From Frankia torreyi (GTDB lineage: Bacteria; Actinomycetota; Actinomycetes; Frankiales; Frankiaceae), in contig NZ_JYFN01000039.1 of the NCBI RefSeq assembly GCF_000948395.1, positions 20,524 through 67,852 of the forward strand: a stretch of DNA of 47,329 nt. Reading direction: 5' to 3'. Under the pieces are notes generated by a model, which saw only the letters and a program-made list of their open reading frames with translations, was not told the origin of the DNA and made no database searches. Position numbers and translations under genes: made by a program. Each line of letters begins with the position of its first letter. Positions within the stretch are counted from its first letter, which is position 1. This document shows positions 22,066 to 30,283 of this stretch, one piece after another.

Positions 22066-24963
22066 GTGGCACGGATGGCGGGTCATGGTGGGAGCCGGGA
22101 CGATGACGACACCGCGGCGCCGGTCGATCCGTCCGGGGCCGACCGGGACGGCCTCGACGTCTCGGCCCGGTCCGCCGATCAGGAGGCCCCCGGCGCGGGC
22201 GGCGGGGATGCCCGCCCGATCTCCCTGCTCGGCCTGCGCCTGACCGAGCCGCAGTCGCCGCGCAACGCCCTGGTCACCCGGCGCCCCACCCGGACGCGTC
22301 CCGGCGTGCCGCGGGGCGAGCCCGGCAGTGGGCTTCCCGGTGGGACGCCCGGGGGGCTGCCCGGAGATCGCGCGCCTGGTCCCCTGCCGTCCCCTCCCGC
22401 CTCGACGGCCGCCCGACTCGGGCAGACCCGGCCCCCGCAGACCCGGCCGCCCGTCGATCGGACCTCCCCGCCCGCCCGTTCGCCGGAGGTCCGCCCCTTC
22501 GCGGATCGGACCTCACCGCCTCCGCTGCCCCCGTGGTCGCCATACCCTGCGCCGTCCGACGGCGGGGAGGCGGCCGCGTCCACCACGGATGGTCCGCCGC
22601 TTCCGCCGCTTCCGCCGCTTCCGGCCACCGGCACCGGCACCGGCACCGGCACCGGCGATCCGATCCCGCCGGCCGGTGGCTGGGCACCCACGATCGGCGG
22701 CGGCTGGCCGACCGCGACCGACGGACCCCCGGCGACGTCCCCGGACCGGCCGGGCTGGGGTCTCGGCGCGCCGGCCCCAGGCCCGTCCGGGTGGACGCCC
22801 GACCTCGCCGTCCCGGCCCACCCGTCGCCGTCCGGCGAGGCCGCGACACCGGCCGGGGCCACCGGCCGCCCCGCCGCCGCGCCGGCCCCCGGTGGCCTGG
22901 TCCTCCCGCCGGGGACGGACGCTGCGCCGCCCGTCGGCGCTGCTGGCGGGGTCGTCCCGTTCCTTCCGGTACCTCCGCCGCCCAGTGCCACGGTGCTGCC
23001 GCCGAACGTCTCCCCGCCGCCTCCCACAGCTCCGCCGCCTCCCACGGTTCCCCCGTCTCTCACGATTCCGCCGCCTCCCGCGGTTCCGCCGCCCGGTGAG
23101 AGCTGGGGCAGCATGACGGTTCTCGTGCCCGCGGCGGGCTCGCTCCTCCCGCCGGGTGCCGCACCCGCCGCCTCAAGACCGGATCGCCCCGAAGATGCCG
23201 ACGGCGGCTCCGCCGCCGAACAACCCGGTCATCCGTGGGCGGGAGCGCCCCGCCCCACGCAGATCGACCCGGCCTCGGCCGGGCCCGTGCCCATCGAGCC
23301 GTCCCGGGCCGCGCTGCCCCTGCCGTATCCGGACGTCACACCGGCATCGCCGGCCGACCTGCCGGCCCCTGCCTATTTGTATCGGCCGGCCGACCCGCTG
23401 TTCGGCCCCTCCGGAGCCGAGTACGGCCCGGCCGCCGTCCCCCCTGCGGCCCCCCTCTACCCGGCTGCGGCCCCCGTCGGGCCGGAGCTTCCGCCGCTGC
23501 CCTCGTCCACCAACCCCGCCGCGCCCTGGCAGGTGCCGGAGGAAAGCCCATCGGCGCCGGGCGTGCCCGACCCGCCCCCGCCCGCGACCGCGACCGCGGA
23601 GTCCGCGCCCCTGCACCGGGGCGAGATGAGCCGTTTCGACGTCACCCGCCCGGGCGCGGCCCTCATGCCAGCCCAGCCGCCTCAGGTCCAGCCGCCTCAG
23701 GTCCAGCCGCCTCAGGCCCAGACGTCCCAGGGCCAGACGTCCCAGGGCCACACCCCGGACCCGACCCGGACCGGTCTGTTCCCCCCGACCGGCGGTGCCA
23801 CCCCGACTCGCGATGCGACTCGAAGTGATGACATCGCCGGGTTCGGTGACGGCGCCGCGGCCGATCCGGCCGCCGGCGCCTCCTGGCGGGCCGCCGAGGC
23901 GTCCGCCGCCGCCGGCCCGTGGGCGGAGCCGATCTCCACAGCGCCCGCGCTTCCCCCACCCCCGCCGAACATGCCGGTCCGGCGGGTTCCCGCGGCGCCG
24001 GTCCGACCGGCGGGTGCGGTCATCGCGCCTCGGGCAGCTGGAGCCGTCCCGCAGCCCGCGCCCGCCACGGCGGCGAGCGCGGCGCCGGTGGGCGCCGACG
24101 GCCTGGTCTACCAGCGTCCGCGGGCCGGGGGCCGGCGTGTACTGATCGGCGGGTTCGGCGGCGGCGGCGGACGGACGACCGTGGCCGCCGGGCTGGGCCT
24201 GGCGATGGCTGCGCACCATGGCCACCGGGTCGTCGCCGTCGACGCCTCCCCGGACCAGTGCGGGCTGCTCGCGCACCGGGTCGGCCTCATGCCCCCGGGG
24301 GTCGGCCTGCGGGAACTGGCCGGCGCCCGCCCGCCGGTCTCCTCCCTCGAGGACGTCCGCCGTTTCCTGGCCTCCGACGGGTCGGGGGGGCTGGAGGTGC
24401 TGGCCGGGATGCGCGACCTTGCCGGCCCCGGCCTGCTGCCCGAGGAGCTGGCCTGGGCGTTGGACCTGCTCGGCCACTGGTACCCGGCCGTCGTCGCGGA
24501 CGCGCCGCCGGGCTGGAACCAGCCGGTCCCCGCCACCCTGCTCGCCCGCGCGGACCTGCTCGTGCTGACCGTCCGCGCCGGGGAGGCGGAGATCGCGGGT
24601 GCGGACGACGCGCTGACCGCGCTCACCGCGGCCGGCCGCGGTGACCTCGTCGCCACCGTCATCGTCGCCATCGTGGAGACCTACCCGTCCCGGCTCAGCC
24701 GCGGCGCCCGGATGCGCCTGGACCATCTCGAGGATCGGGCGTACATGACGGTGCCGGTGCCGTTCGACGCGGCGCTGGCCGACAGCCGGCCGATCAACTG
24801 GTTCCGCCTGCGCAGGCGGACCCGGTTCGCCTTCCAGCGTCTCGCCGGTGCGGTCGCCACCGCCCCGCTGCCCGGTTCCCAGCCGGCGGCGGCCCTCGCC
24901 CGCCCCGCTCTCGCCGCCGCCGATCCACAGGCTCGCATCGCTGCCTGGCCCTCGGGGGCCTGA
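22066..24963 (+). CDS. Proline-rich MinD/ParA-fold protein, EspI-like
   Basis: 965 aa, GTG start (ATG three codons on). Residues about 1-680 are low-complexity Pro/Ala/Gly with runs such as TGTGTGTG, PPPPTAPPPP and tandem QPPQV units. Residues about 685-940 form a MinD/ParA-type NTPase fold: RRVLIGGFGGGGGRTTVAAGLGLAM in the P-loop position, VVAVDASPDQCGLL, then VVADAPPGW in place of Walker B, and LLVLTVRAGEAEI. The architecture resembles the ESX/type VII secretion-associated EspI and related actinobacterial ATPases, but no other type VII component is in the window. Both lysines of the deviant Walker A (KGGxGKT) are absent (GGGGGRT), so ATP hydrolysis may be lost or altered. Role unknown; membrane/cytoskeletal positioning or secretion are guesses. 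Confidence 0.65.
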   Translation: MARMAGHGGSRDDDDTAAPVDPSGADRDGLDVSARSADQEAPGAGGGDARPISLLGLRLTEPQSPRNALVTRRPTRTRPGVPRGEPGSGLPGGTPGGLPGDRAPGPLPSPPASTAARLGQTRPPQTRPPVDRTSPPARSPEVRPFADRTSPPPLPPWSPYPAPSDGGEAAASTTDGPPLPPLPPLPATGTGTGTGTGDPIPPAGGWAPTIGGGWPTATDGPPATSPDRPGWGLGAPAPGPSGWTPDLAVPAHPSPSGEAATPAGATGRPAAAPAPGGLVLPPGTDAAPPVGAAGGVVPFLPVPPPPSATVLPPNVSPPPPTAPPPPTVPPSLTIPPPPAVPPPGESWGSMTVLVPAAGSLLPPGAAPAASRPDRPEDADGGSAAEQPGHPWAGAPRPTQIDPASAGPVPIEPSRAALPLPYPDVTPASPADLPAPAYLYRPADPLFGPSGAEYGPAAVPPAAPLYPAAAPVGPELPPLPSSTNPAAPWQVPEESPSAPGVPDPPPPATATAESAPLHRGEMSRFDVTRPGAALMPAQPPQVQPPQVQPPQAQTSQGQTSQGHTPDPTRTGLFPPTGGATPTRDATRSDDIAGFGDGAAADPAAGASWRAAEASAAAGPWAEPISTAPALPPPPPNMPVRRVPAAPVRPAGAVIAPRAAGAVPQPAPATAASAAPVGADGLVYQRPRAGGRRVLIGGFGGGGGRTTVAAGLGLAMAAHHGHRVVAVDASPDQCGLLAHRVGLMPPGVGLRELAGARPPVSSLEDVRRFLASDGSGGLEVLAGMRDLAGPGLLPEELAWALDLLGHWYPAVVADAPPGWNQPVPATLLARADLLVLTVRAGEAEIAGADDALTALTAAGRGDLVATVIVAIVETYPSRLSRGARMRLDHLEDRAYMTVPVPFDAALADSRPINWFRLRRRTRFAFQRLAGAVATAPLPGSQPAAALARPALAAADPQARIAAWPSGA
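23670..23753 (+). repeat. 15-nt in-frame tandem repeats in the EspI-like gene
   Basis: About three cagccgcctcaggtc-type units are followed by two cagacgtcccagggc-type units, encoding QPPQV/A then QTSQG repeats in the disordered region. Confidence 0.8.
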
Positions 24964-24971
24964 CGCACCCA

Positions 24972-24997
24972 CCGCCGGCCCCGGGTGGTCCCGGCGG
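24972..24997 (+). terminator. Hairpin after the EspI-like gene
   Basis: CCGCCGG (24972-24978) pairs with CCGGCGG (24991-24997), 9 nt after the stop. It is terminator-like and GC-rich without a U-tract. Confidence 0.35.
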
Positions 24998-25071
24998 CGG
25001 GGCGGTGATGGGGGGCGGCTGCAGGCCGGTCCGGCACCGGCGGCCGCGGGGCCGCCCGGCGCTGCGGCGTT

Positions 25072-25077
25072 TAGGCT
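25072..25077 (+). promoter_or_regulatory. Candidate -10 box for leaderless sseB-family gene
   Basis: TAGGCT ends exactly 7 nt before the ATG at 25085, in a GC-rich gap with no ribosome-binding site. This is the same geometry as at gmk and argC. Confidence 0.4.
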
Positions 25078-25084
25078 GCGGGGA

Positions 25085-26134
25085 ATGGCACGCCATCTGC
25101 TGACTCCGGCCGGGCAGGGAGACGACGGGGCGGCCGACGAGGCCCTCGTCCGGGTGCTCGCCGCCGGCGGCTCGACCGGTCGCGTCGATCCTGCCGCCCT
25201 GACCGCCGCCCTGCGCCGCGCCCGGGTCTTCGTCGCGATCGAGGCCATGCTCACCTCGGCCGACGCCACCACCGGCGCCGACAAGACCAGTGAGATGGCG
25301 CTGGCCACTCTGCGCACCCCGTCCGGTGCCACCGCGCTGCCGATCTTCTCGAGCGTGGCGACGCTCGCCGCCTGGCGTGGGGCCGCCCGCCCCGTGCCGG
25401 TGGCCGCCCCGGACGCCTGGGCGGAGGCGGTCCGCCTCGGCCTCGACTCGGTGGTGATCGACGTCGCCGGTCCGTACCCGACCAGCCTGGAGGTCGGTCC
25501 CGGCGGCGCGGACATCCCGGTCGGTCCGGATGCCGCCGCCGATGCCGATCGAGCCGACCGCGCGGTCGCCGTCGATCGTGCGGGTGCGGTCGATCGTGCG
25601 GGTGGGGCCGATCGTGCGGATGTCGCCGGTGGTGGGGATGCGCCGGTGGGCGTGGGGCGGACGGATCCGTCCGTCGACATCGCCCTGACGGCGCTGCGGC
25701 GGCCGGCAGCCCCCGACGGACCGCTGGCCCGTCCCCGAGTGCGGGTGGCCCTGCGGGCGATCACGGAACGGGTCGAGGCCTGGCCGGCCGAACTGGTGGA
25801 GCCCGGCGCGACGGCGCCGCGACCCGTGCTCGCCGTCGCGGTCCACGGCTCGGTGGGGGACACGCCCGCGACGGGGGAGTCGATCGCCCGTCGACTGTCC
25901 CAGCTCCTGGCGACGGCTTCCGCAACCAGCGGCTCGGCCTCGACGGCTCCGACGGCCTCGACGGCCTCGACGAGCCCGGCGGGTGGGGCTGGCCAGCTCG
26001 GCGCCCCCGAACCCGCGGCCGCGCGCGCGGTGGCGGTGCTGCTGGTCGGGTCGGGACAGGCTCGGGCGGTGCGTCGGCTCCTGGGCCGTGGCCTGCGCTC
26101 CGAGCGGCGCTGGGGGTGGCGGCCGCCCCGCTGA
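25085..26134 (+). CDS. SseB-family protein
   Basis: 349 aa. Residues about 15-150 match the SseB N-terminal domain seen in many actinobacterial proteins: VRVLAAGGSTGRVDPAALTAALRRARVFVAIEA, ALPIFSSVATLAAW and AVRLGLDSVVIDVAGPY. A repeat-rich linker follows (DRAGAVDRAGGADRAD-like, nucleotides about 25558-25626), then a C-terminal domain that may be a second SseB-like module (ALAVAVHGSV, VAVLLVGSGQARAVRRLLGRGL). The family name comes from a Salmonella secretion chaperone region, but no secretion role is implied in actinobacteria. Its place just upstream of infC is conserved in related genomes as far as I recall. Function unknown. Confidence 0.75.
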   Translation: MARHLLTPAGQGDDGAADEALVRVLAAGGSTGRVDPAALTAALRRARVFVAIEAMLTSADATTGADKTSEMALATLRTPSGATALPIFSSVATLAAWRGAARPVPVAAPDAWAEAVRLGLDSVVIDVAGPYPTSLEVGPGGADIPVGPDAAADADRADRAVAVDRAGAVDRAGGADRADVAGGGDAPVGVGRTDPSVDIALTALRRPAAPDGPLARPRVRVALRAITERVEAWPAELVEPGATAPRPVLAVAVHGSVGDTPATGESIARRLSQLLATASATSGSASTAPTASTASTSPAGGAGQLGAPEPAAARAVAVLLVGSGQARAVRRLLGRGLRSERRWGWRPPR

Positions 26135-26162
26135 GCCACCCCGCGGCCGCGCGGGTCCGGGT

Positions 26163-26185
26163 CGCGGGGCGGATCGCTCCCCGCG
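26163..26185 (+). terminator. Hairpin after the SseB-family gene
   Basis: CGCGGGG (26163-26169) pairs with CCCCGCG (26179-26185). It sits 28 nt after the stop, at the start of the 480-nt gap before infC. Confidence 0.35.
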
Positions 26186-26296
26186 GGCCGGCCGTCGCCC
26201 GGATCGTCCCTGTCTGTCGGCTCGCGGATCGCGGTCGCCGCGCCCGTTCGGGGCGGCCGGTCGCCGCCGTGATCGTCCTGCCCGGCGGTGTGGTGC

Positions 26297-26302
26297 TACT
26301 CT
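26297..26302 (+). promoter_or_regulatory. Candidate -10 box for the infC operon
   Basis: TACTCT stands out in the 480-nt gap 26135-26614. If used, infC would have an mRNA leader of about 300 nt. No clear -35 is seen. No gene could be supported in this gap. Confidence 0.25.
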
Positions 26303-26541
26303 TGGCCTCAGACCGATTGCCGGTTGGTTCCACCCATCCGATGGTGCCGTCGTTCGTGACGGCCCTGGCGAGGGCACGGAGCCTGTCCGGCAGGACCAAG
26401 CGGGGGTTCGCCCTCCACCCGATGTTGCCGACTGGCGCCGCCTCCACGGGGTGTCAGAGTGTCGACCGGCCCGAGTTCCGGGCCGTGGCCACGGCAGCCG
26501 GGTCGCCGGTCGGCCGAGCCGTTCCCGCGGTTGTCGGCCGG

Positions 26542-26562
26542 GAGCCTGGTGCGGCCAGGCTC
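26542..26562 (+). promoter_or_regulatory. Stable hairpin in the infC leader
   Basis: GAGCCTGG (26542-26549), loop tgcgg, CCAGGCTC (26555-26562) is a perfect 8-bp stem ending 52 nt before the infC start. A regulatory leader function (attenuation or IF3/L20 feedback) is plausible by analogy with other infC-rpmI-rplT operons but is not shown. Confidence 0.45.
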
Positions 26563-26614
26563 GGTGCTCCGCTGCGGTGAGGTCACGCCCGCGCGTCGAG
26601 CAACGGAGGAACAC

Positions 26615-27166
26615 ATCAGCACAGAGTCCCGTATCAATGACCGGATCCGCGTCCCCGAGGTACGCCTCGTCGGCGCGGAAGGCGAGCAGATCGGCATCGT
26701 TGCGATCGGCGAGGCTATGCGCATGGCGCAGGAGGCCGATCTCGACCTCGTGGAGGTCGCGCCGACCGCTCGCCCTCCGGTCTGCAAGCTGATGGACTTT
26801 GGAAAGTTCAAGTACGAGTCCGACCAGAAGCGTCGGGAAGCTCGGAAGAACCAGGTCCAGACCGTCATCAAGGAAATGAAGCTGCGGCCGAAGATCGATC
26901 CGCACGACTACGAGACCAAGAAGGGTCACGTCGTGCGGTTCCTGCGAGCCGGTGACAAGGTAAAGATCACCATCATGTTCCGCGGTCGGGAGCAGTCCCG
27001 GCCGGAGCTTGGCATCCGCCTGCTCCAGCGGCTGTCCGCCGACGTGGCCGACCTCGGCTACGTGGAGGCCCAGCCCAAGCAGGACGGCCGGAACATGACG
27101 ATGGTGATGGCCCCGCACAAGGGTTCCAAGCCGCAGCGGCTGCCGGAACCGGCTGGCCACGTCTGA
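26615..27166 (+). CDS. infC: Translation initiation factor IF-3 (probable ATC start)
   Basis: 183 aa if read from ATC at 26615. IF-3 prevents 70S association and checks the initiator codon. The conserved N-terminus ([19 protein letters not shown]) starts right after this ATC, which has a textbook ribosome-binding site (cggagga, 26604-26610) 4 nt upstream. The nearest ATG/GTG codons upstream in frame would add a non-conserved extension of up to about 50 residues and place the ribosome-binding site inside the gene. A rare non-AUG start is a known autoregulatory device of infC. Both IF-3 domains are present ([52 protein letters not shown]). Confidence 0.93.
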   Translation: MSTESRINDRIRVPEVRLVGAEGEQIGIVAIGEAMRMAQEADLDLVEVAPTARPPVCKLMDFGKFKYESDQKRREARKNQVQTVIKEMKLRPKIDPHDYETKKGHVVRFLRAGDKVKITIMFRGREQSRPELGIRLLQRLSADVADLGYVEAQPKQDGRNMTMVMAPHKGSKPQRLPEPAGHV

Positions 27167-27262
27167 CCCGACGTCGGTGGGTCCGCGCGGTGGTGTCCCC
27201 ACCGTCCGGACCTCACCGCGCCGACCGCTCGACCACCCCCCGTAAACCGTCAGGATGTCGAC

Positions 27263-27457
27263 ATGCCCAAACAGAAGTCCCACAGCGGCGCGAGCAAGCG
27301 GTTCCGGATCACCGGCTCCGGCAAGGTGGTGCGCCAGAAGGCCAACCGCCGCCACCTGCTGGAGCACAAGTCCAGCCGCCGCACCCGCCGGCTGGCCGGC
27401 GTGGAGCCGCTGACGAAGGCGGACGCAGGCCGAATCAAGCGCCTTCTCGCCCGCTGA
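27263..27457 (+). CDS. rpmI: 50S ribosomal protein L35
   Basis: 64 aa, ATG start. A small basic protein of the large ribosomal subunit. [21 protein letters not shown] and the Arg/Lys-rich region ([18 protein letters not shown]) are diagnostic. Standard length. It lies 96 nt after infC in the universal infC-rpmI-rplT order, so is very likely cotranscribed. Confidence 0.98.
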   Translation: MPKQKSHSGASKRFRITGSGKVVRQKANRRHLLEHKSSRRTRRLAGVEPLTKADAGRIKRLLAR

Positions 27458-27566
27458 GCGCGCCCCGCTGACGAATCCGGCCCCGGTGACACCGGCGCGC
27501 CCTGCGCGGTGATCGATCCCGGTCCGGCCGGCCGGATGCACCCGAACGAAGGAGACAGGTGCCCTC

Positions 27567-27947
27567 ATGGCACGCGTGAAGCGGGCGGTCAACGCCCAGA
27601 AGAAGCGCCGTACGGTCCTCGAACAGGCCAGCGGCTACCGGGGCCAGCGCTCGCGGCTCTACCGCAAGGCCAAGGAGCAGATGCTCCACTCGATGACCTA
27701 CTCCTACCGGGACCGTCGCGCGCGCAAGGGCGACTTCCGGCAGTTGTGGATCACTCGGATCAACGCTGCGGCGCGCGCCAACGGCATGACGTACAACCGC
27801 TTCGTGCAGGGTCTGAAGCTGTCCGGCGTGGAGGTGGACCGCAAGATCCTCGCCGATCTGGCGGTCAACGACGCCGCGGCCTTCACCGCTCTGGTCGAGG
27901 TGGCCCGGGCGGCCCTGGCGGCGGCGCCGGAGCCGACCGCCGCCTGA
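27567..27947 (+). CDS. rplT: 50S ribosomal protein L20
   Basis: 126 aa, ATG with aaggaga about 12 nt upstream. L20 is an early assembly protein of the large subunit that binds 23S rRNA; in several bacteria it also represses its own operon. [38 protein letters not shown] is the family N-terminus (shown here in parts: [15 protein letters not shown], then [17 protein letters not shown]), and the C-terminal globular part ([15 protein letters not shown]) is intact. A short Ala/Pro tail follows. Confidence 0.98.
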   Translation: MARVKRAVNAQKKRRTVLEQASGYRGQRSRLYRKAKEQMLHSMTYSYRDRRARKGDFRQLWITRINAAARANGMTYNRFVQGLKLSGVEVDRKILADLAVNDAAAFTALVEVARAALAAAPEPTAA

Positions 27948-27967
27948 GCCCGTCGCGACGCCGACCC

Positions 27968-28834
27968 GTGCCCGCCGCCCGCGTGCTCCCGCCGCCCGAT
28001 CGTGGGCCGGTCGCCGGGCTGCGGTCGGCTCGGGTCGGTGCCGCCCGGCGCCTGCGGCGCCCGGCGGAGCGCCGGGAGCAGGGCCGCTTCCTCGTCGAGG
28101 GGGCGCAGGCCGTCGGCGCGGCCGTCGCCGCGGGCGGCCTGCTCGAGGTGTTCGTGGGCGTGTCGGCGGCGGGCCGTCACGACGATCTGCTGCGCGCCGC
28201 CGCGGTGCCCGTCCGGCTCGTGACGGACGAGGCCGCGGCGGCGCTGTCCGAGACGGTCACCCCCCAGGGGCTCGTCGCCGTCGCCGCCCTGCCGGGTCAC
28301 CGGCTCGTCGACCTGGCCGCACCCCGACTGGTGGCGGTGTGCGTGGGCGCGAACGATCCGGGCAACGCCGGCACCGTGATTCGCAGCGCGGACGCGGCCG
28401 GGGCGGACGCGGTGGTGTTCACCGGCGGCGGCGTCGACCCGTTCGGCGGGAAGTGCGTGCGGTCGTCGGCCGGTAGCCACTTCCACCTCCCGGTGATCGT
28501 CGAACCGACGCTCGCCGACGTGGTGGCGGGGTTGCGCGCACGGGGGTGCCGGATCGTCGCGACCTCGGGTTCCGCGCGGCGTGATCTCGACACCGCGGTG
28601 GACGCCGGCGAGCTCGACGGGCCCACTGCCTGGTTGTTCGGCAACGAGGCGCACGGTCTCGATCCCGCCGGTCTGGCCGCCGCGGACGCGGCGTTGCGGG
28701 TACCGGTGTACGGTCAGGCCGAGTCCCTGAATCTTGCGGTTGCGTCCGCCCTGTGCCTATACGCATCGGCGCGGGCGCAGAGAACGGGTAGGTCCGGTAC
28801 TGACGGCACCGGAGGAGGTGGTCGGCGGTGGTGA
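27968..28834 (+). CDS. SpoU/TrmH-family RNA 2'-O-methyltransferase
   Basis: 288 aa from GTG 27968 (GTG 27983 is an alternative). A SPOUT-fold enzyme that methylates a ribose 2'-OH in rRNA. The N-terminal substrate-binding domain contains RREQGRFLVEGAQAV. The three SPOUT motifs are clear: NDPGNAGTVIRSADAAGADA (motif 1), WLFGNEAHGL (motif 2) and VPVYGQAESLNLAVASALCLY (motif 3, forming the AdoMet knot). It is in the usual place after rplT, where related actinobacteria carry a 23S rRNA methylase (TsnR/RlmB-like). The exact target nucleotide cannot be told. It overlaps the kinase gene by 7 nt. Confidence 0.92.
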   Translation: MPAARVLPPPDRGPVAGLRSARVGAARRLRRPAERREQGRFLVEGAQAVGAAVAAGGLLEVFVGVSAAGRHDDLLRAAAVPVRLVTDEAAAALSETVTPQGLVAVAALPGHRLVDLAAPRLVAVCVGANDPGNAGTVIRSADAAGADAVVFTGGGVDPFGGKCVRSSAGSHFHLPVIVEPTLADVVAGLRARGCRIVATSGSARRDLDTAVDAGELDGPTAWLFGNEAHGLDPAGLAAADAALRVPVYGQAESLNLAVASALCLYASARAQRTGRSGTDGTGGGGRRW

Positions 28835-30111
28835 ACACCGTCGCATCGACATCCGAACAGGCGCCGACCACGCAGCAGCCGCCGGCTCCCGCCGGTGCAA
28901 CCGTTCCCCCGGCGGGCGGCTCGGCCGGCTTGCCCACCACCGCCGCCCCGGCATCAGGCGAGGCCATGACTGCTGACGACGAGCCCGTGCAGGATCACGG
29001 CGTACCGGCGGACCCCGCCGAGGCCGACGGCGGCGACGGCGCCGGCTCGGCCGCGCTGGACGGGCCACTGCCCGCGGCCGCGTTCGATCTGCTGCCCGAT
29101 GCGGTCGTCGTCACCGACGCCGCCGGCACGGTCGAGGTCTTCAACCGGGCCGCGGTCCGCCTGATCGGCGTGCCCGTGCCGGCCGCGGTCGGCCGGCACC
29201 TCACCGAGGTGCTCCCGCTGCTGGACGAGCGCGGCAACGACTGGTGGGAGTGCTCCGCGCTCAGCCGGGAGCTGCCGAGGGTCATCGGGCAGCCCGAGCG
29301 ACGGCTGACCTATGCCGGTCCGGTGCACGATCGCGACTTTCACGTCACCGTCCGCTTCACTCGGGTCGCGGGTCGGCTGGCCCGGGTCTCGCTGTCGCTG
29401 CGCGACACGCTGAGTCGGGAGCGGCTGGAGCGCAACCGGGCGGACCTGGTCGCCACCGTCGCCCACGAGCTGCGCTCGCCGCTGACCAGCGTGAAGGGCT
29501 TCACGGCGACGCTGCTGGCCAAGTGGGACCGGTTCACCGACGAGCAGAAGAAGCTCATGCTGAACACGGTCAACACCGACGCCGACCGGGTCACCCGCCT
29601 GCTCGCCGAGGTGCTCGACGTCTCCCGCATCGACTCGGGCCGCATCCAGGTCCGCAAGCAGATCGTCGACCTGCCCAGCCGGGTGCGCTCGGTGGTCGAC
29701 GGCAAGATCGCCGCCGGGGCGGCGGGCGCCGAGCGGTTCAACGTCCGCGAGGAGGGCGAGCTGCCCGAGATGTGGGTCGATCCGGACAAGATGGAGCAGG
29801 TGCTCCACAACCTGGTCGACAACGCGCTGCGCCACGGCGCGGGTACTGTGACGGTGCTGCTGCGCGGCAGCGACACCGGCACGGAGGTGAGCGTGGCCGA
29901 CGAGGGCGAAGGCGTGTCCGAATCGAACGCCGCGCGCGTGTTCACGAAGTTCTGGCGCGGTGCCAGCCGCGGCAACGGCACCGGTCTCGGGCTCTACATC
30001 GCCAAGGCACTGATCGAGGCGCATGGGGGCACCATCTCGGTCGGCCGGGCCGCGGGCGGCGGCGCCGAATTCCGATTTTTCGTGCCCGCCGGCGGTCCGG
30101 TGTTCGGCTGA
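28828..30111 (+). CDS. Cytosolic orphan PAS sensor histidine kinase (OhkA-like)
   Basis: 427 aa, GTG start with ggaggagg 9 nt upstream. There is no transmembrane segment. Residues 1-80 are Ala/Pro/Asp-rich. A PAS domain spans about 83-160 (LLPDAVVVTDAAGTVEVFNRAA). The HisKA domain has the H-box TVAHELRSPLTSVKGF with the phospho-accepting His near residue 213. The HATPase domain has the N-box LHNLVDNALRHG (about 328-339), G1 DEGEGVSE (about 358) and G2 GNGTGLGLYIAKAL (about 383). No response regulator is adjacent, so it is an orphan kinase. The same slot between the methylase and pheS is held in Streptomyces coelicolor by the orphan kinase OhkA, which affects development and antibiotic production; orthology is inferred from context. 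Confidence 0.9.
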   Translation: MVNTVASTSEQAPTTQQPPAPAGATVPPAGGSAGLPTTAAPASGEAMTADDEPVQDHGVPADPAEADGGDGAGSAALDGPLPAAAFDLLPDAVVVTDAAGTVEVFNRAAVRLIGVPVPAAVGRHLTEVLPLLDERGNDWWECSALSRELPRVIGQPERRLTYAGPVHDRDFHVTVRFTRVAGRLARVSLSLRDTLSRERLERNRADLVATVAHELRSPLTSVKGFTATLLAKWDRFTDEQKKLMLNTVNTDADRVTRLLAEVLDVSRIDSGRIQVRKQIVDLPSRVRSVVDGKIAAGAAGAERFNVREEGELPEMWVDPDKMEQVLHNLVDNALRHGAGTVTVLLRGSDTGTEVSVADEGEGVSESNAARVFTKFWRGASRGNGTGLGLYIAKALIEAHGGTISVGRAAGGGAEFRFFVPAGGPVFG

Positions 30112-30207
30112 GGCCGAGCGTCACGATCGACCGGCGGGCGCCCCGGGCAGCCGACGGGCGGCATCGAGCGCGGACCGCGCCGCCGCCGCGGCTGCCTCCC
30201 GGCCTCC

Positions 30208-30240
30208 ATCGCCCGCCGGGCCCCTTCCGGGCCGGGCGAT
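30208..30240 (+). promoter_or_regulatory. Hairpin between the histidine kinase and pheS
   Basis: ATCGCCC (30208-30214) pairs with GGGCGAT (30234-30240), with GGGCCC/GGGCC pairing inside. It could end the kinase transcript or form a pheS leader structure, since it lies 43 nt before the pheS start. No leader peptide rich in Phe and no T-box was seen in 30112-30283. Confidence 0.45.
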
Positions 30241-30283
30241 CACTCCGGCCGGGCGACCTCATGCCCAGCGAAACGATACGAGG

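Noticed and set aside
26116-26580. 154-aa open frame upstream of infC
   Set aside because: Arg/Ala/Pro-rich with no homology that I can see and covers leader hairpins; treated as non-coding.
26459-26614. N-terminal extension of IF-3 from GTG 26459
   Set aside because: Unconserved residues that run through the ribosome-binding site; the ATC start fits the family N-terminus.
30112-30283. T-box or Phe-leader attenuator before pheS
   Set aside because: A hairpin exists, but no T-box sequence and no run of Phe codons was seen.
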